Source of the DNA: an uncultured Sulfitobacter sp.
GTDB taxonomy: Bacteria; Pseudomonadota; Alphaproteobacteria; Rhodobacterales; Rhodobacteraceae
DNA length: 64,000 nt
Assembly (NCBI RefSeq): GCF_947497275.1
Contig: NZ_CANMFS010000011.1
Coordinates: 46,160-110,159, forward strand
Reading direction: 5' to 3'
Below are positions 8,163 to 18,030 of the stretch, piece by piece. A model generated the notes under the pieces. The model saw only the letters and a program-made list of their open reading frames with translations. It ran no database searches and was not told the origin of the DNA. Every line of letters starts with the position of its first letter. Position 1 is the first letter of the stretch. Position numbers and translations under genes: made by a program.

Positions 8163-8969
8163 ATGGATTATTCGGCTTTCAGGCTTGGAGAACGTGATGG
8201 GTGGTCATCGCGTGCCGATGTCTACGATGCCGCAACAGCGCGGGCGACCCTCCAAACTATTCCTATGCTTCTGCACAATGCTCGTGTTTTTCCGGGTGCG
8301 CGGGTGCTCGATGCGGGGTGCGGACCCGGCTACGTGGCGGCCTGTGCCAGGCTGCTGGGAGCTGATGTCGAGGGCATCGACTTTTCCGAAGGCATGGTTC
8401 GAAAGGCACGTTCTCTTTTTCCCGATATCGCATTCTCTGTCGCCGATGTCGAAGAATTGCCTGCGCAGGACAGAACCTTCGATATTGTGTTGAGCAACAT
8501 CGTCCTGTTCCACGTTACAGATCCCTTGCGTGCAATGTCCGAGGCGTGGCGCGTGCTTAAAAAAGACGGCAGGTTTGTCTTCAGCCAGTGGCTCGGTCCG
8601 GATCGGTCTGAATGCTACAAGCTATTGTTCGACGTCCTTGGACAGCACGCAGACATGTCGCGTGCGGATCCGGCTCCAGACGCCTTTCTACTGTCAGACG
8701 AAACTGAAGTCGCCGATATGTTGCAGACTGCCGGTTTCCGCGACATCAGGTCAGATGTTGTCGAGAACGTGCTTCATGCTCAAGGACCCAGCTTCTTCGA
8801 TTTTTTCATGAATTTCGGTGTGCGTGTTCCGCTGATCCTGGAGCGGCAAGAGCCAGCCATACAGGCTTCAATTCGAAACGAGATAGACGCCCGAGCGGCA
8901 CAATACTGGTCGGACGGATCCTACAGGATACCGATGCCGAGCATCGTTTTCTCGGGGCGCGCGGATTAA
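8163..8969 (+). CDS. Class I SAM-dependent methyltransferase (UbiE/Methyltransf_11 type)
   Basis: The 268-residue protein has the full class I methyltransferase core: motif I VLDAGCGPGYVAA near residue 43, the acidic VEGIDFSEGM loop, motif II (FDIVLSNIVLFHV) and motif III (LKKDGRFVFSQW). The C-terminal third is variable, as in substrate-recognition regions of this family. Overall similarity is to small-molecule or quinone methyltransferases; the substrate is unknown. The gene stands alone between the leuA terminator and a convergent porin-like gene, and its base composition is slightly lower in GC than its neighbours. The start is at GAGGCTAGG-ATG. Confidence 0.85.
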   Translation: MDYSAFRLGERDGWSSRADVYDAATARATLQTIPMLLHNARVFPGARVLDAGCGPGYVAACARLLGADVEGIDFSEGMVRKARSLFPDIAFSVADVEELPAQDRTFDIVLSNIVLFHVTDPLRAMSEAWRVLKKDGRFVFSQWLGPDRSECYKLLFDVLGQHADMSRADPAPDAFLLSDETEVADMLQTAGFRDIRSDVVENVLHAQGPSFFDFFMNFGVRVPLILERQEPAIQASIRNEIDARAAQYWSDGSYRIPMPSIVFSGRAD

Positions 8970-9101
8970 CGCGACCACTAGAAAAGCAATCTTTCGGTGG
9001 AAAGCCGAAACCGTACAATGTCGGCCCTTCGCCACTTGCCGGAAAGGGCCAACATATGGGACCAGCCCTTTCTTGTACCATGCGGCGTTCGTCGCGCTGT
9101 G

Positions 9102-9959
9102 TCAGAAATTGGTAAGGCCGATGACCGAGCCTGTGGCACTGGTAAAAATGTTGCCCAGTGTCCGGCGCTTCGACGTGCGCTTGCCCGTCTCGAAGCCGAC
9201 GCCGAATGTCACCAGATCAATATTGTCGCCGCCGTCAACGTCGATGCGGCCAACCGCCAGCTCGACATTGGCACCCGGGGTGATTTGATACTGGCCCCCT
9301 ACAGTCAGCGCCTTGGCCTGCGTACCATCAAGGTCCAAATAGCCCAACGACCCGATCAGCGAAAAGCGGTTGCCCAGATCGTAGCCGCCCGCCACCGCGA
9401 ACACGTCCAGCCCTTCGGTCGAGACCAGATCGGCCTGCACGTCATATCTGTCGAGTTCGTAGTCGGCGTAGCCCGCAAGCAGCGTCTCGCCTTCGATGCG
9501 CACCGCATCGAGGCCCACCGTGCCGCCGGGCGTCACATCCCACGCGCCGAAGATGGAATAGGTTGTCTCGCTCAGGTCGGACGAGTCGCCGACAGACAGG
9601 CCAAGGGTGTATTCGCCGAACGTGTAGGCCGCATAGGCCGACGCGACGCCTGCATCATCTCCCAGGACGTCAAATTCGGTGTAATCAAGCCCCAGCATCA
9701 CGCCGTTGGGCATCTCGTACCCGAAACCGACAGACGCCAGATCAAGGTCTTCTCCGCCCAGATCGATGCGCCCAATTTCGCCGGAGAAGAGGAAGGCGCC
9801 GAACCGGTATTCGGCGGCGGCCCCCAGTGTGCGCGCGTCGAGATCGTCACCGCCGCCGTCCAGGTTGTGATATTTTGCGAAGGCCGCGCCATAGGTCAAC
9901 TCCGCCGCAGCGCCGGAGGCCGCGCAGCACAGCGCGGTTGTCAAAAGAAGTTTAGTCAT
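9102..9959 (-). CDS. Outer-membrane beta-barrel (porin-like) protein
   Basis: The product of 285 residues has a signal peptide (MTKLLLTTALCCAASGAAA, cleavage near residue 19) and then alternating polar/hydrophobic strands with many Tyr and Gly residues, separated by Asp/Gly turns, ending in phenylalanine as many outer-membrane barrels do. The pattern (for example YRFGAFLFSGEIGRIDL and YQITPGANVELAVGRIDV) suits a 12-14-strand barrel similar to small Rhodobacterales porins. It is convergent with the methyltransferase gene. Transport specificity cannot be read from the sequence. Confidence 0.78.
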   Translation of the reverse strand: MTKLLLTTALCCAASGAAAELTYGAAFAKYHNLDGGGDDLDARTLGAAAEYRFGAFLFSGEIGRIDLGGEDLDLASVGFGYEMPNGVMLGLDYTEFDVLGDDAGVASAYAAYTFGEYTLGLSVGDSSDLSETTYSIFGAWDVTPGGTVGLDAVRIEGETLLAGYADYELDRYDVQADLVSTEGLDVFAVAGGYDLGNRFSLIGSLGYLDLDGTQAKALTVGGQYQITPGANVELAVGRIDVDGGDNIDLVTFGVGFETGKRTSKRRTLGNIFTSATGSVIGLTNF

Positions 9960-10108
9960 TACTCGATGCCTCTGTTTATGATCCGCAAGGATTCACCCGA
10001 TCGTTTTTCGTCGGGTCCGGACCAAGCAAGCACCTTCTGGGCGGGCAAGTCAATCAAGCGGGCAAGGGCGCGGCGTACGGTGTCGGTTATGCCGCTTTGC
10101 ACCGGCGA

Positions 10109-11934
<1,826 letters not shown>

Positions 11935-11961
11935 GACCGCACCGGAGGGCACCGCGCCGCG

Positions 11962-12876
11962 ATGGCCAGAGACCGTTCACAGTCCAGCGACTACACAGGC
12001 CCGCTGCGGCGGCTTCTGCTGGCTGTGCTGGCGCTGGTGCTGGCGGGGATCTTTGTTCTTTGGAGGATCGACAGCCCCCGCGTAGAGCGTTTTCGCGCGC
12101 AGATCACGGATCAGCTGGTCCCCAATCTTGACTGGGCAATGGCACCCGTCACCGGCACGATCAACCTGCTGCGCGATTTCCAAAGCTACCAGCGCCTGAG
12201 CGAGCAGAACCAGGAGTTGCGGTCGGAATTGCGCCGGATGCAGACGTGGAAGGAAGCTGCGCTGCAACTCGAACAGGAAAACGCGCGGCTTCTCGATCTC
12301 AACAATGTGCGTCTCGATCCGCGCCTGACGTATGTTACCGGCGTGGTCATGGCTGACAGCGGCTCGCCCTACCGTCAATCGGTGCTGCTCAACGTCGGTG
12401 CGCGCGACGGATTGATCGAGGGATGGGCGACGATGGACGGAATCGGCCTTGTCGGGCGGATTTCTGGGGTGGGCGAGAACACCGCGCGGGTGATCCTGTT
12501 GACCGACGCGTCCAGCCGTATTCCCGCGATCATCCAGCCATCGGGACAGCGGGCGATCGTGGCCGGCGACAACTCAGCCGCACCGCCCATCGACTTTCTT
12601 GAAAACCCCGATCTGGTCCGTCCCGGCGACCGGATCATCAGTTCGGGCGATGGCGGCGTCTTTCCCGAAGGTTTGCTGATCGGGCAGATCGCCGCCGATC
12701 CCGGCGGGCGGCTGCGGGTCCGGCTCGCAGCCGATTTCGAGCGGCTCGAATTTCTGCGTGTGCTGCGGCATCATGGCACCGAAAGCGTTGCGGATCAGCC
12801 TGCGGTGATCCGCGACCGTATCGGTGCCGTCACGGGCACCCCGTTGCCCGATCTTCCGCCACGTGCGGCGGATTGA
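11962..12876 (+). CDS. mreC: Rod-shape-determining protein MreC
   Basis: MreC is a bitopic inner-membrane protein that links MreB with PBP2 in the elongasome. The 304-residue product has one membrane segment near residues 12-32 (LLLAVLALVLAGIFVLW), a coiled-coil region (about residues 75-110, with QNQELRSELRRM and QLEQENARLLDL), then the periplasmic beta-barrel domain with the repeated GLVGRISGVGE and DGGVFPEGLLIGQI motifs. It ends 3 bases before mreD. Confidence 0.95.
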   Translation: MARDRSQSSDYTGPLRRLLLAVLALVLAGIFVLWRIDSPRVERFRAQITDQLVPNLDWAMAPVTGTINLLRDFQSYQRLSEQNQELRSELRRMQTWKEAALQLEQENARLLDLNNVRLDPRLTYVTGVVMADSGSPYRQSVLLNVGARDGLIEGWATMDGIGLVGRISGVGENTARVILLTDASSRIPAIIQPSGQRAIVAGDNSAAPPIDFLENPDLVRPGDRIISSGDGGVFPEGLLIGQIAADPGGRLRVRLAADFERLEFLRVLRHHGTESVADQPAVIRDRIGAVTGTPLPDLPPRAAD

Positions 12877-12879
12877 GCG

Positions 12880-13512
12880 ATGGATGATCTGTCCTCCGCG
12901 CGGCTTTGGCTAATGCGCATCGCCTTCGTCGCTCTGGCGCTGGTGAATGCCTTCTTCCACCTTCTCCCGCTCGAAACACAGCCCGTCGGGCTGTTCGCGC
13001 CGGAACTGTCACCGCCGCTGGCCGCGATAGATCCGGCAGAAGCGCGGCTGCGCGATCTGTTGAACCACGGCCGCGTACGCATGTGGGTCGCCCCCGATCT
13101 ACTGATCTGCTTTGCCTTTGCTTGGTCGTTGCGGCGGCCCGATTACGTGCCGGCCTTGCTGCTGGCGGTTGTTTTCTTGATGACCGATCTGCTGTTGCAG
13201 CGCCCGCCGGGGCTGTGGGCTGTGCTGGCGCTTCTGGCCTGTGAGAACCTCAAGATGCGTGGGCGAACGCTGCGCGACAGCACCTTCGGCGCGGAGTGGG
13301 TCACTGTGACGCTGTTGCTAGCGGGGATTTTGCTGGTCAACCGGATTGTGCTATCGGTAATGCTGGTACCGCCGCCAACACTTGGACTCAGCCTGCTTGA
13401 ACTGGGCATGACGATATTGGCGTACCCTGTCGTCGTCCTTGTCACTCAGACGCTGATGGGCGTGCGCAAGGCGGCACCCGGAGATCTTGACGCCGCAGGG
13501 CCGCGCGCATGA
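12880..13512 (+). CDS. mreD: Rod-shape-determining membrane protein MreD
   Basis: This 210-residue hydrophobic protein sits between mreC and the PBP2 gene, the conserved position of mreD. I see five to six membrane segments: near residues 10-27, 68-84, 88-103, 107-123, 140-158 and 172-190. MreD proteins diverge strongly in sequence, so the call rests on size, topology and gene order. The start follows mreC by 3 bases. The C-terminal Ala/Pro tail is likely cytoplasmic. Confidence 0.9.
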   Translation: MDDLSSARLWLMRIAFVALALVNAFFHLLPLETQPVGLFAPELSPPLAAIDPAEARLRDLLNHGRVRMWVAPDLLICFAFAWSLRRPDYVPALLLAVVFLMTDLLLQRPPGLWAVLALLACENLKMRGRTLRDSTFGAEWVTVTLLLAGILLVNRIVLSVMLVPPPTLGLSLLELGMTILAYPVVVLVTQTLMGVRKAAPGDLDAAGPRA

Positions 13513-13528
13513 CGAAAGGATCGCTTGC

Positions 13529-15451
13529 ATGAGACGCAGCAGAGCAGAGACAGACGCCAGCCACGTCAAGCTGAGCCGCCGTGCCGCTCTTCTGGGCGGT
13601 GCGCAGCTGTTGTTCATGGGCGGTCTGGCCGCGCGGATGCGGTATCTGCAAGTCGATCAGGCGGACCAGTTTCGCCTGCTGGCCGAAGAAAACCGCATCA
13701 ATATTCGCCTGATCCCGCCGAAGCGGGGCGAGATCTTCGACCGCAACGGTGTGCAACTGGCGCAAAACGTGCCGAGCTACCGCATCGTGATCGTGCGTGA
13801 GGATGCGGGCGATGTGGAAGATGTGCTGTCGCGCCTTGCAACGCTGATTGATCTGACGCCCGAGCAGACGGAAAGCGCGCTGGCCGAGCTGAACCGATCC
13901 GCGCCGTTCCTGCCCGTGACCATCGCCGAGGATGTCAGCTGGGACGCGGTGAGCGCGGTTTCAGTGAACGCCCCTGCCCTGCCGGGTGTGTCGCCCGAAG
14001 TCGGCTCGACACGCGTTTACCCGCGCGGATCGGATTTCGCGCATGTCGTGGGACGGGTGGGCCGGGTCAGCCAAAAGGATCTCGATGCGTTGGAGGACCC
14101 CGATGCGGTGCTGCGCATCCCACGGTTCCAGATCGGCAAGATCAACGTCGAGGCCCGCGAAGAGGCGCTGTTGCGCGGGTTTGCGGGCACCAAACAGGTC
14201 GAAGTCAACGCGACGGGCCGCGTGATGCGTGAACTGGCGCGCCGTGAGGGTCAATCGGGCGCCGATCTGCAACTTACGCTGGATGCAAAACTGCAAAACT
14301 ATGTGCAGGCGCGCCTGTCCGGCGAAAGCGCCGCAGTCGTCATCATCGACTGCGAAAAGGGCGACGTTCTGGCGAACGCGTCGGCCCCGTCCTACGATCC
14401 CAATCTGTTTATCGGCGGCATTTCCTCCAAGAATTATGATCCGCTGTTGAATTCGGAGTATCGCCCGCTGGTCAACAAGACGGTGCAGGGCGCCTATCCT
14501 CCCGGCTCGACCTTCAAGATGATGACGGCGATGGCCGCCATCGAGGAAGGCATCATCGGGCCAGACGAAACCGTCTATTGCCCGGGTCATCTTGAGGTCG
14601 GGGGCCGTCGGTTTCACTGCTGGAAGCGGGCCGGTCACGGTTGGGTCGATCTGGAAAACTCACTGAAAAAATCGTGCGACGTTTATTATTACGATCTGGC
14701 GCTGAAAGTCGGGATCGAGAAGATTTCGGCGATGGCGCAACGGTTCGGCCTTGGCATCCGGCACGACCTACCGCTGAGTTCGGTCAATTCCGGCCTGACC
14801 CCGACAAAGGATTGGAAGCTGCGCCAGCGTGGTGAATCCTGGGTGATCGGGGATACGGTGAACGCCTCCATCGGGCAGGGTTTCATGCTGGCCTCGCCCT
14901 TGCAGCTGGCGGTGATGACCGCGCGTATCGCCACGGGTCGCGACGTGACGCCGCGCATCGTCAAATCGGTCAATGGCGTGGAAGAGCCCGTGTTGGGTAA
15001 CGGGTCATTGAACATGAACGAGCAGAACCTGCGCCGCATGCGCCGTGCGATGAACGCGGTCGTCAACGACCGTCGCGGCACGGCCTACCGCAGCCGAATC
15101 ATCGCCGAGGGGATGCGCATGGCGGGCAAGACGGGCACGTCGCAGGTGCGGTCCGCCGTGGTGAACAACAACGAGGTGCCGTGGGAACAGCGCGACCATG
15201 CGCTGTTTGTCAGTTTCGCGCCCTATGATGCGCCCCGCTATGCCTGCGCCGTTCTGGTAGAGCACGGCGGCGGAGGTTCCACCGCGGCGGCGCCCATCGC
15301 GCGCGATGTCATGCTGCAAGCCCTCTACGAAGGCGAACCGCCGCTCGATGCCTATCCAACGGCGGACCGGGGCCGGATTGAGACGCAGCAGAAACAGTTG
15401 CGCGACGTGCCGCCGCAGGCGCGCATCAACAAGGGCAAAGATCAAGCATGA
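13529..15451 (+). CDS. mrdA: Penicillin-binding protein 2, elongasome transpeptidase
   Basis: PBP2 cross-links peptidoglycan during cell elongation. The 640-residue product has an N-terminal membrane anchor (residues about 18-35), the dimerisation/pedestal domain starting at PPKRGEIFDRNG, and a transpeptidase domain with the catalytic SxxK motif in PPGSTFKMM, the S-x-N-equivalent SCD in KKSCDVYYYD, and the KTG triad in MAGKTGTSQV. The ATG at 13529 (after GAAAGGATCGCTTGC) overlaps no neighbour; a longer ORF starts inside mreD. The stop overlaps rodA by 4 bases. Confidence 0.96.
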   Translation: MRRSRAETDASHVKLSRRAALLGGAQLLFMGGLAARMRYLQVDQADQFRLLAEENRINIRLIPPKRGEIFDRNGVQLAQNVPSYRIVIVREDAGDVEDVLSRLATLIDLTPEQTESALAELNRSAPFLPVTIAEDVSWDAVSAVSVNAPALPGVSPEVGSTRVYPRGSDFAHVVGRVGRVSQKDLDALEDPDAVLRIPRFQIGKINVEAREEALLRGFAGTKQVEVNATGRVMRELARREGQSGADLQLTLDAKLQNYVQARLSGESAAVVIIDCEKGDVLANASAPSYDPNLFIGGISSKNYDPLLNSEYRPLVNKTVQGAYPPGSTFKMMTAMAAIEEGIIGPDETVYCPGHLEVGGRRFHCWKRAGHGWVDLENSLKKSCDVYYYDLALKVGIEKISAMAQRFGLGIRHDLPLSSVNSGLTPTKDWKLRQRGESWVIGDTVNASIGQGFMLASPLQLAVMTARIATGRDVTPRIVKSVNGVEEPVLGNGSLNMNEQNLRRMRRAMNAVVNDRRGTAYRSRIIAEGMRMAGKTGTSQVRSAVVNNNEVPWEQRDHALFVSFAPYDAPRYACAVLVEHGGGGSTAAAPIARDVMLQALYEGEPPLDAYPTADRGRIETQQKQLRDVPPQARINKGKDQA

Positions 15452-16587
15452 GCTATCTTGAGTACACGGTCAAATCCGTCCCGACCGGATTACGCAAGAT
15501 CTTCTATCTCAATTGGCCACTCGTCCTGTTGCTGACAGCCGTGGCGGGAACCGGTTTTCTGATGCTCTATTCGGTTGCGGGCGGCGGTTATGGGCCGTGG
15601 GCCGAACCGCAGATGAAACGGTTCGCCATTGGTCTGGTGCTGATGATCGGCGTTGGGCTGGTGCCGATCTGGCTGTGGCGCAACCTGGCGGGGGTGGCCT
15701 ATGGCATCTCCATCGCCCTGCTTATCGCGGTCGAGTTTTTCGGGTCCATCGGGATGGGCGCGCAACGCTGGATCGACCTGGGCTTCATGCGGTTGCAGCC
15801 CTCGGAGCTGACCAAGATCACGCTGGTGATGTTTCTAGCCGCTTACTATGACTGGCTGCCCGCGAAAAAGACGTCGCGGCCCCTGTGGGTGTTGCTGCCG
15901 TTGCTGATCATCGTTGTGCCGACCGCGCTGGTGCTCAAGCAGCCGGATCTGGGTACGGCGATCCTGCTGCTGGCAGCAGGCGGCGGGTTGATGTTTCTGG
16001 CGGGGGTACACTGGGCCTATTTCGCAACGGTGCTTGCCGCTGGCATCGGGCTGGTGACAACCGTTTTCAAATCGCGCGGTACCTCGTGGCAGATGCTGCA
16101 GGACTATCAGTTCCGCCGCATCGACACCTTTCTGGATCCAAGCTCGGACCCGCTTGGCGCGGGCTATCACATCACGCAGTCCAAGATCGCGCTGGGATCG
16201 GGTGGCTGGACCGGGCGTGGCTTTATGCAAGGAACGCAATCTCGGCTGAACTTCCTGCCCGAGAAGCACACCGATTTCATCTTTACCACGCTGGCCGAGG
16301 AATTCGGATTCGTGGGTGGGGTGTCCTTGTTGACGCTGTATGCGCTGATCATCGTGTTTTGCGTCGTCTCGGCGGTGATGAACAAGGATCGCTTCGCCTC
16401 GCTGTTGACGCTGGGTATCGCGCTCAACTTCTTTTTGTTCTTCGCGGTCAACATGTCGATGGTGATGGGGCTTGCGCCCGTCGTCGGCGTGCCCCTGCCG
16501 TTGGTCAGCTATGGCGGCTCTGCGATGCTGGTGTTGTTGCTGGCCTTCGGGTTGGTGCAATCGGCGCATGTCCACAGGCCGCGTTGA
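15448..16587 (+). CDS. rodA: Peptidoglycan glycosyltransferase RodA (SEDS family)
   Basis: RodA polymerises lipid II together with PBP2. The 379-residue protein has about 10 membrane segments and the SEDS hallmarks: GAQRWIDLGFMRLQPSELTK in the first half, LKQPDLGTAILL, the PEKHTDFIFTTLAEEFGFVG motif with its catalytic-region Asp, and the C-terminal PLVSYGGSAML. The start codon lies in the PBP2 stop (ATGA), the usual coupling of this pair. It is the last gene of the shape operon. Confidence 0.97.
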   Translation: MSYLEYTVKSVPTGLRKIFYLNWPLVLLLTAVAGTGFLMLYSVAGGGYGPWAEPQMKRFAIGLVLMIGVGLVPIWLWRNLAGVAYGISIALLIAVEFFGSIGMGAQRWIDLGFMRLQPSELTKITLVMFLAAYYDWLPAKKTSRPLWVLLPLLIIVVPTALVLKQPDLGTAILLLAAGGGLMFLAGVHWAYFATVLAAGIGLVTTVFKSRGTSWQMLQDYQFRRIDTFLDPSSDPLGAGYHITQSKIALGSGGWTGRGFMQGTQSRLNFLPEKHTDFIFTTLAEEFGFVGGVSLLTLYALIIVFCVVSAVMNKDRFASLLTLGIALNFFLFFAVNMSMVMGLAPVVGVPLPLVSYGGSAMLVLLLAFGLVQSAHVHRPR

Positions 16588-16651
16588 CGCGATTGGCACC
16601 GGTGACGTGGCAGGGTAGGATCGCGCAAATATCCATTCCGAAAGGCACTTC

Positions 16652-17062
16652 ATGTCGATTTTTCATTTCGCCTTCAACGTCACCGACCTTGACGAGACGC
16701 GCGCATTCTACGGCGCGCTTCTGGGCTGCTCCGAAGGACGCAGCACCGACACCTGGGTGGACTTCGACTTTTTCGGGCATCAACTGTCGTGCCATCTGGG
16801 CCAGCCGATGGAGGTCGCTGCGACGGGCCTTGTCGGAGAGCACAAGGTACCGATGCCGCATTTCGGCGTGGTGCTGGAACACGACGACTGGCGCGCACTT
16901 GCCGACCGTCTGACGGCGCAGGGCGTCGAATTCGTGCTGGCCCCGCACACACGGTTTGCCGGGGAACCCGGCGAACAATCGACGATGTTTTTCCTCGATC
17001 CGGCGGGCAACCCAATCGAGATCAAGGGGCTGGCCAGTATGGCGAGCGCGTTCGCGCGATGA
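16652..17062 (+). CDS. VOC family protein
   Basis: The 136-residue product shows a complete VOC module: IFHFAFNVTDLDETRAFYGALLGC at the start, the second half MPHFGVVLEHDDWRAL, and the C-terminal FFLDPAGNPIEIKGLASM with the acidic metal ligand Glu. It is similar to bleomycin-resistance/glyoxalase-like proteins of unknown substrate. RBS GAAAGG precedes the ATG at 16652. The stop overlaps the start of the following reductase gene by 4 bases, so the two are coupled. Confidence 0.87.
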   Translation: MSIFHFAFNVTDLDETRAFYGALLGCSEGRSTDTWVDFDFFGHQLSCHLGQPMEVAATGLVGEHKVPMPHFGVVLEHDDWRALADRLTAQGVEFVLAPHTRFAGEPGEQSTMFFLDPAGNPIEIKGLASMASAFAR

Positions 17063-17988
17063 TCAACGTGCTGTTCGCCGCCCGTCCCGAACGCTGGACA
17101 ACCTATGAGGCACCGCTGCGCAGGGCGCTCGCAAACGCCGGGATAGAGGCCAATCTTGCCACCGATCTGCCTCCGGCGGAGGTGGATTACATCGTCTACG
17201 CGCCCAACAGCGATCTGCAGGATTTCACCCCCTACACCCACGCCAAGGCGGTGCTCAACCTGTGGGCGGGTGTCGAAAAGATCACCGGCAATGAGACGTT
17301 GAAAATTCCGCTGGCGCGGATGGTCGATCCGGGGCTGACGACGGGGATGGTCGAATGGGTCACGGGCCATGTGCTGCGCTATCATCTGGGAATGGACGCC
17401 CACATCGTGAACCCGGATCACCGTTGGGAGCCGGAAGCACCGCCGCTTGCCCGCGAACGTGATGTGGTGATCCTTGGCCTCGGCGCACTGGGCACGGCCT
17501 GCGCGCAGGCGCTGCTGGGGCTTGGGTTTCGCGTGACCGGATGGTCGCGCAGCGCCAAGGATGTGGCGGGCGTGACCTGTCTGCACGGGGATGCGGGACT
17601 GTCGAAGGCCTTGTCGCAGGCGCAGATCGCGGTGACGCTGCTGCCCGATACGCCCGCCACCACGGACCTTTTGAACGCCGACACGCTGGCGCAGATGCCG
17701 CGCGGCGCCTACCTTATCAATCCCGGTCGCGGACCGCTGATCGACGACGACGCGCTGATCGCGGCGCTGGACGACGGGCAAATCGCCCACGCTACGCTCG
17801 ATGCTTTCCGCATTGAGCCTTTGCCGCAGGATCATGCCTTCTGGGCGCATCCCCAGGTGACTGTGACACCGCACATCGCGGCAGAGACGCGCGCAGTGAC
17901 GGCATCGGAGGCGGTCGTGGAAAATATCCGGCGCGGTGAGGCGGGCGAGCCTTTCCTCAATCTGGTCGACCGCGCATTGGGGTACTGA
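17059..17988 (+). CDS. ghrA: Glyoxylate/hydroxypyruvate reductase A
   Basis: A D-isomer-specific 2-hydroxyacid dehydrogenase of 309 residues, close in layout to GhrA, which reduces glyoxylate and hydroxypyruvate with NADPH. The Rossmann motif is VVILGLGALGTACAQAL (about residues 135-151). The catalytic Arg lies in INPGRGPLIDDDAL, the Glu in DAFRIEPLP and the His in VTVTPHIAAET. The short N-terminal domain (RPERWTTYEAPLRRAL) is the GhrA type rather than the longer PdxB/SerA type. It is translationally coupled to the VOC gene. Confidence 0.9.
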   Translation: MINVLFAARPERWTTYEAPLRRALANAGIEANLATDLPPAEVDYIVYAPNSDLQDFTPYTHAKAVLNLWAGVEKITGNETLKIPLARMVDPGLTTGMVEWVTGHVLRYHLGMDAHIVNPDHRWEPEAPPLARERDVVILGLGALGTACAQALLGLGFRVTGWSRSAKDVAGVTCLHGDAGLSKALSQAQIAVTLLPDTPATTDLLNADTLAQMPRGAYLINPGRGPLIDDDALIAALDDGQIAHATLDAFRIEPLPQDHAFWAHPQVTVTPHIAAETRAVTASEAVVENIRRGEAGEPFLNLVDRALGY

Positions 17989-18030
17989 CCGCCGGGCGGG
18001 CGAGGCGCGCGTGACGCCCTGCCCGCGCGT

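Noticed and set aside
9000..9060. Imperfect inverted repeat GGCCCTT/AAGGGCC near the porin 3' end
   Set aside because: It has no T-run on either strand, so I cannot support a terminator call.
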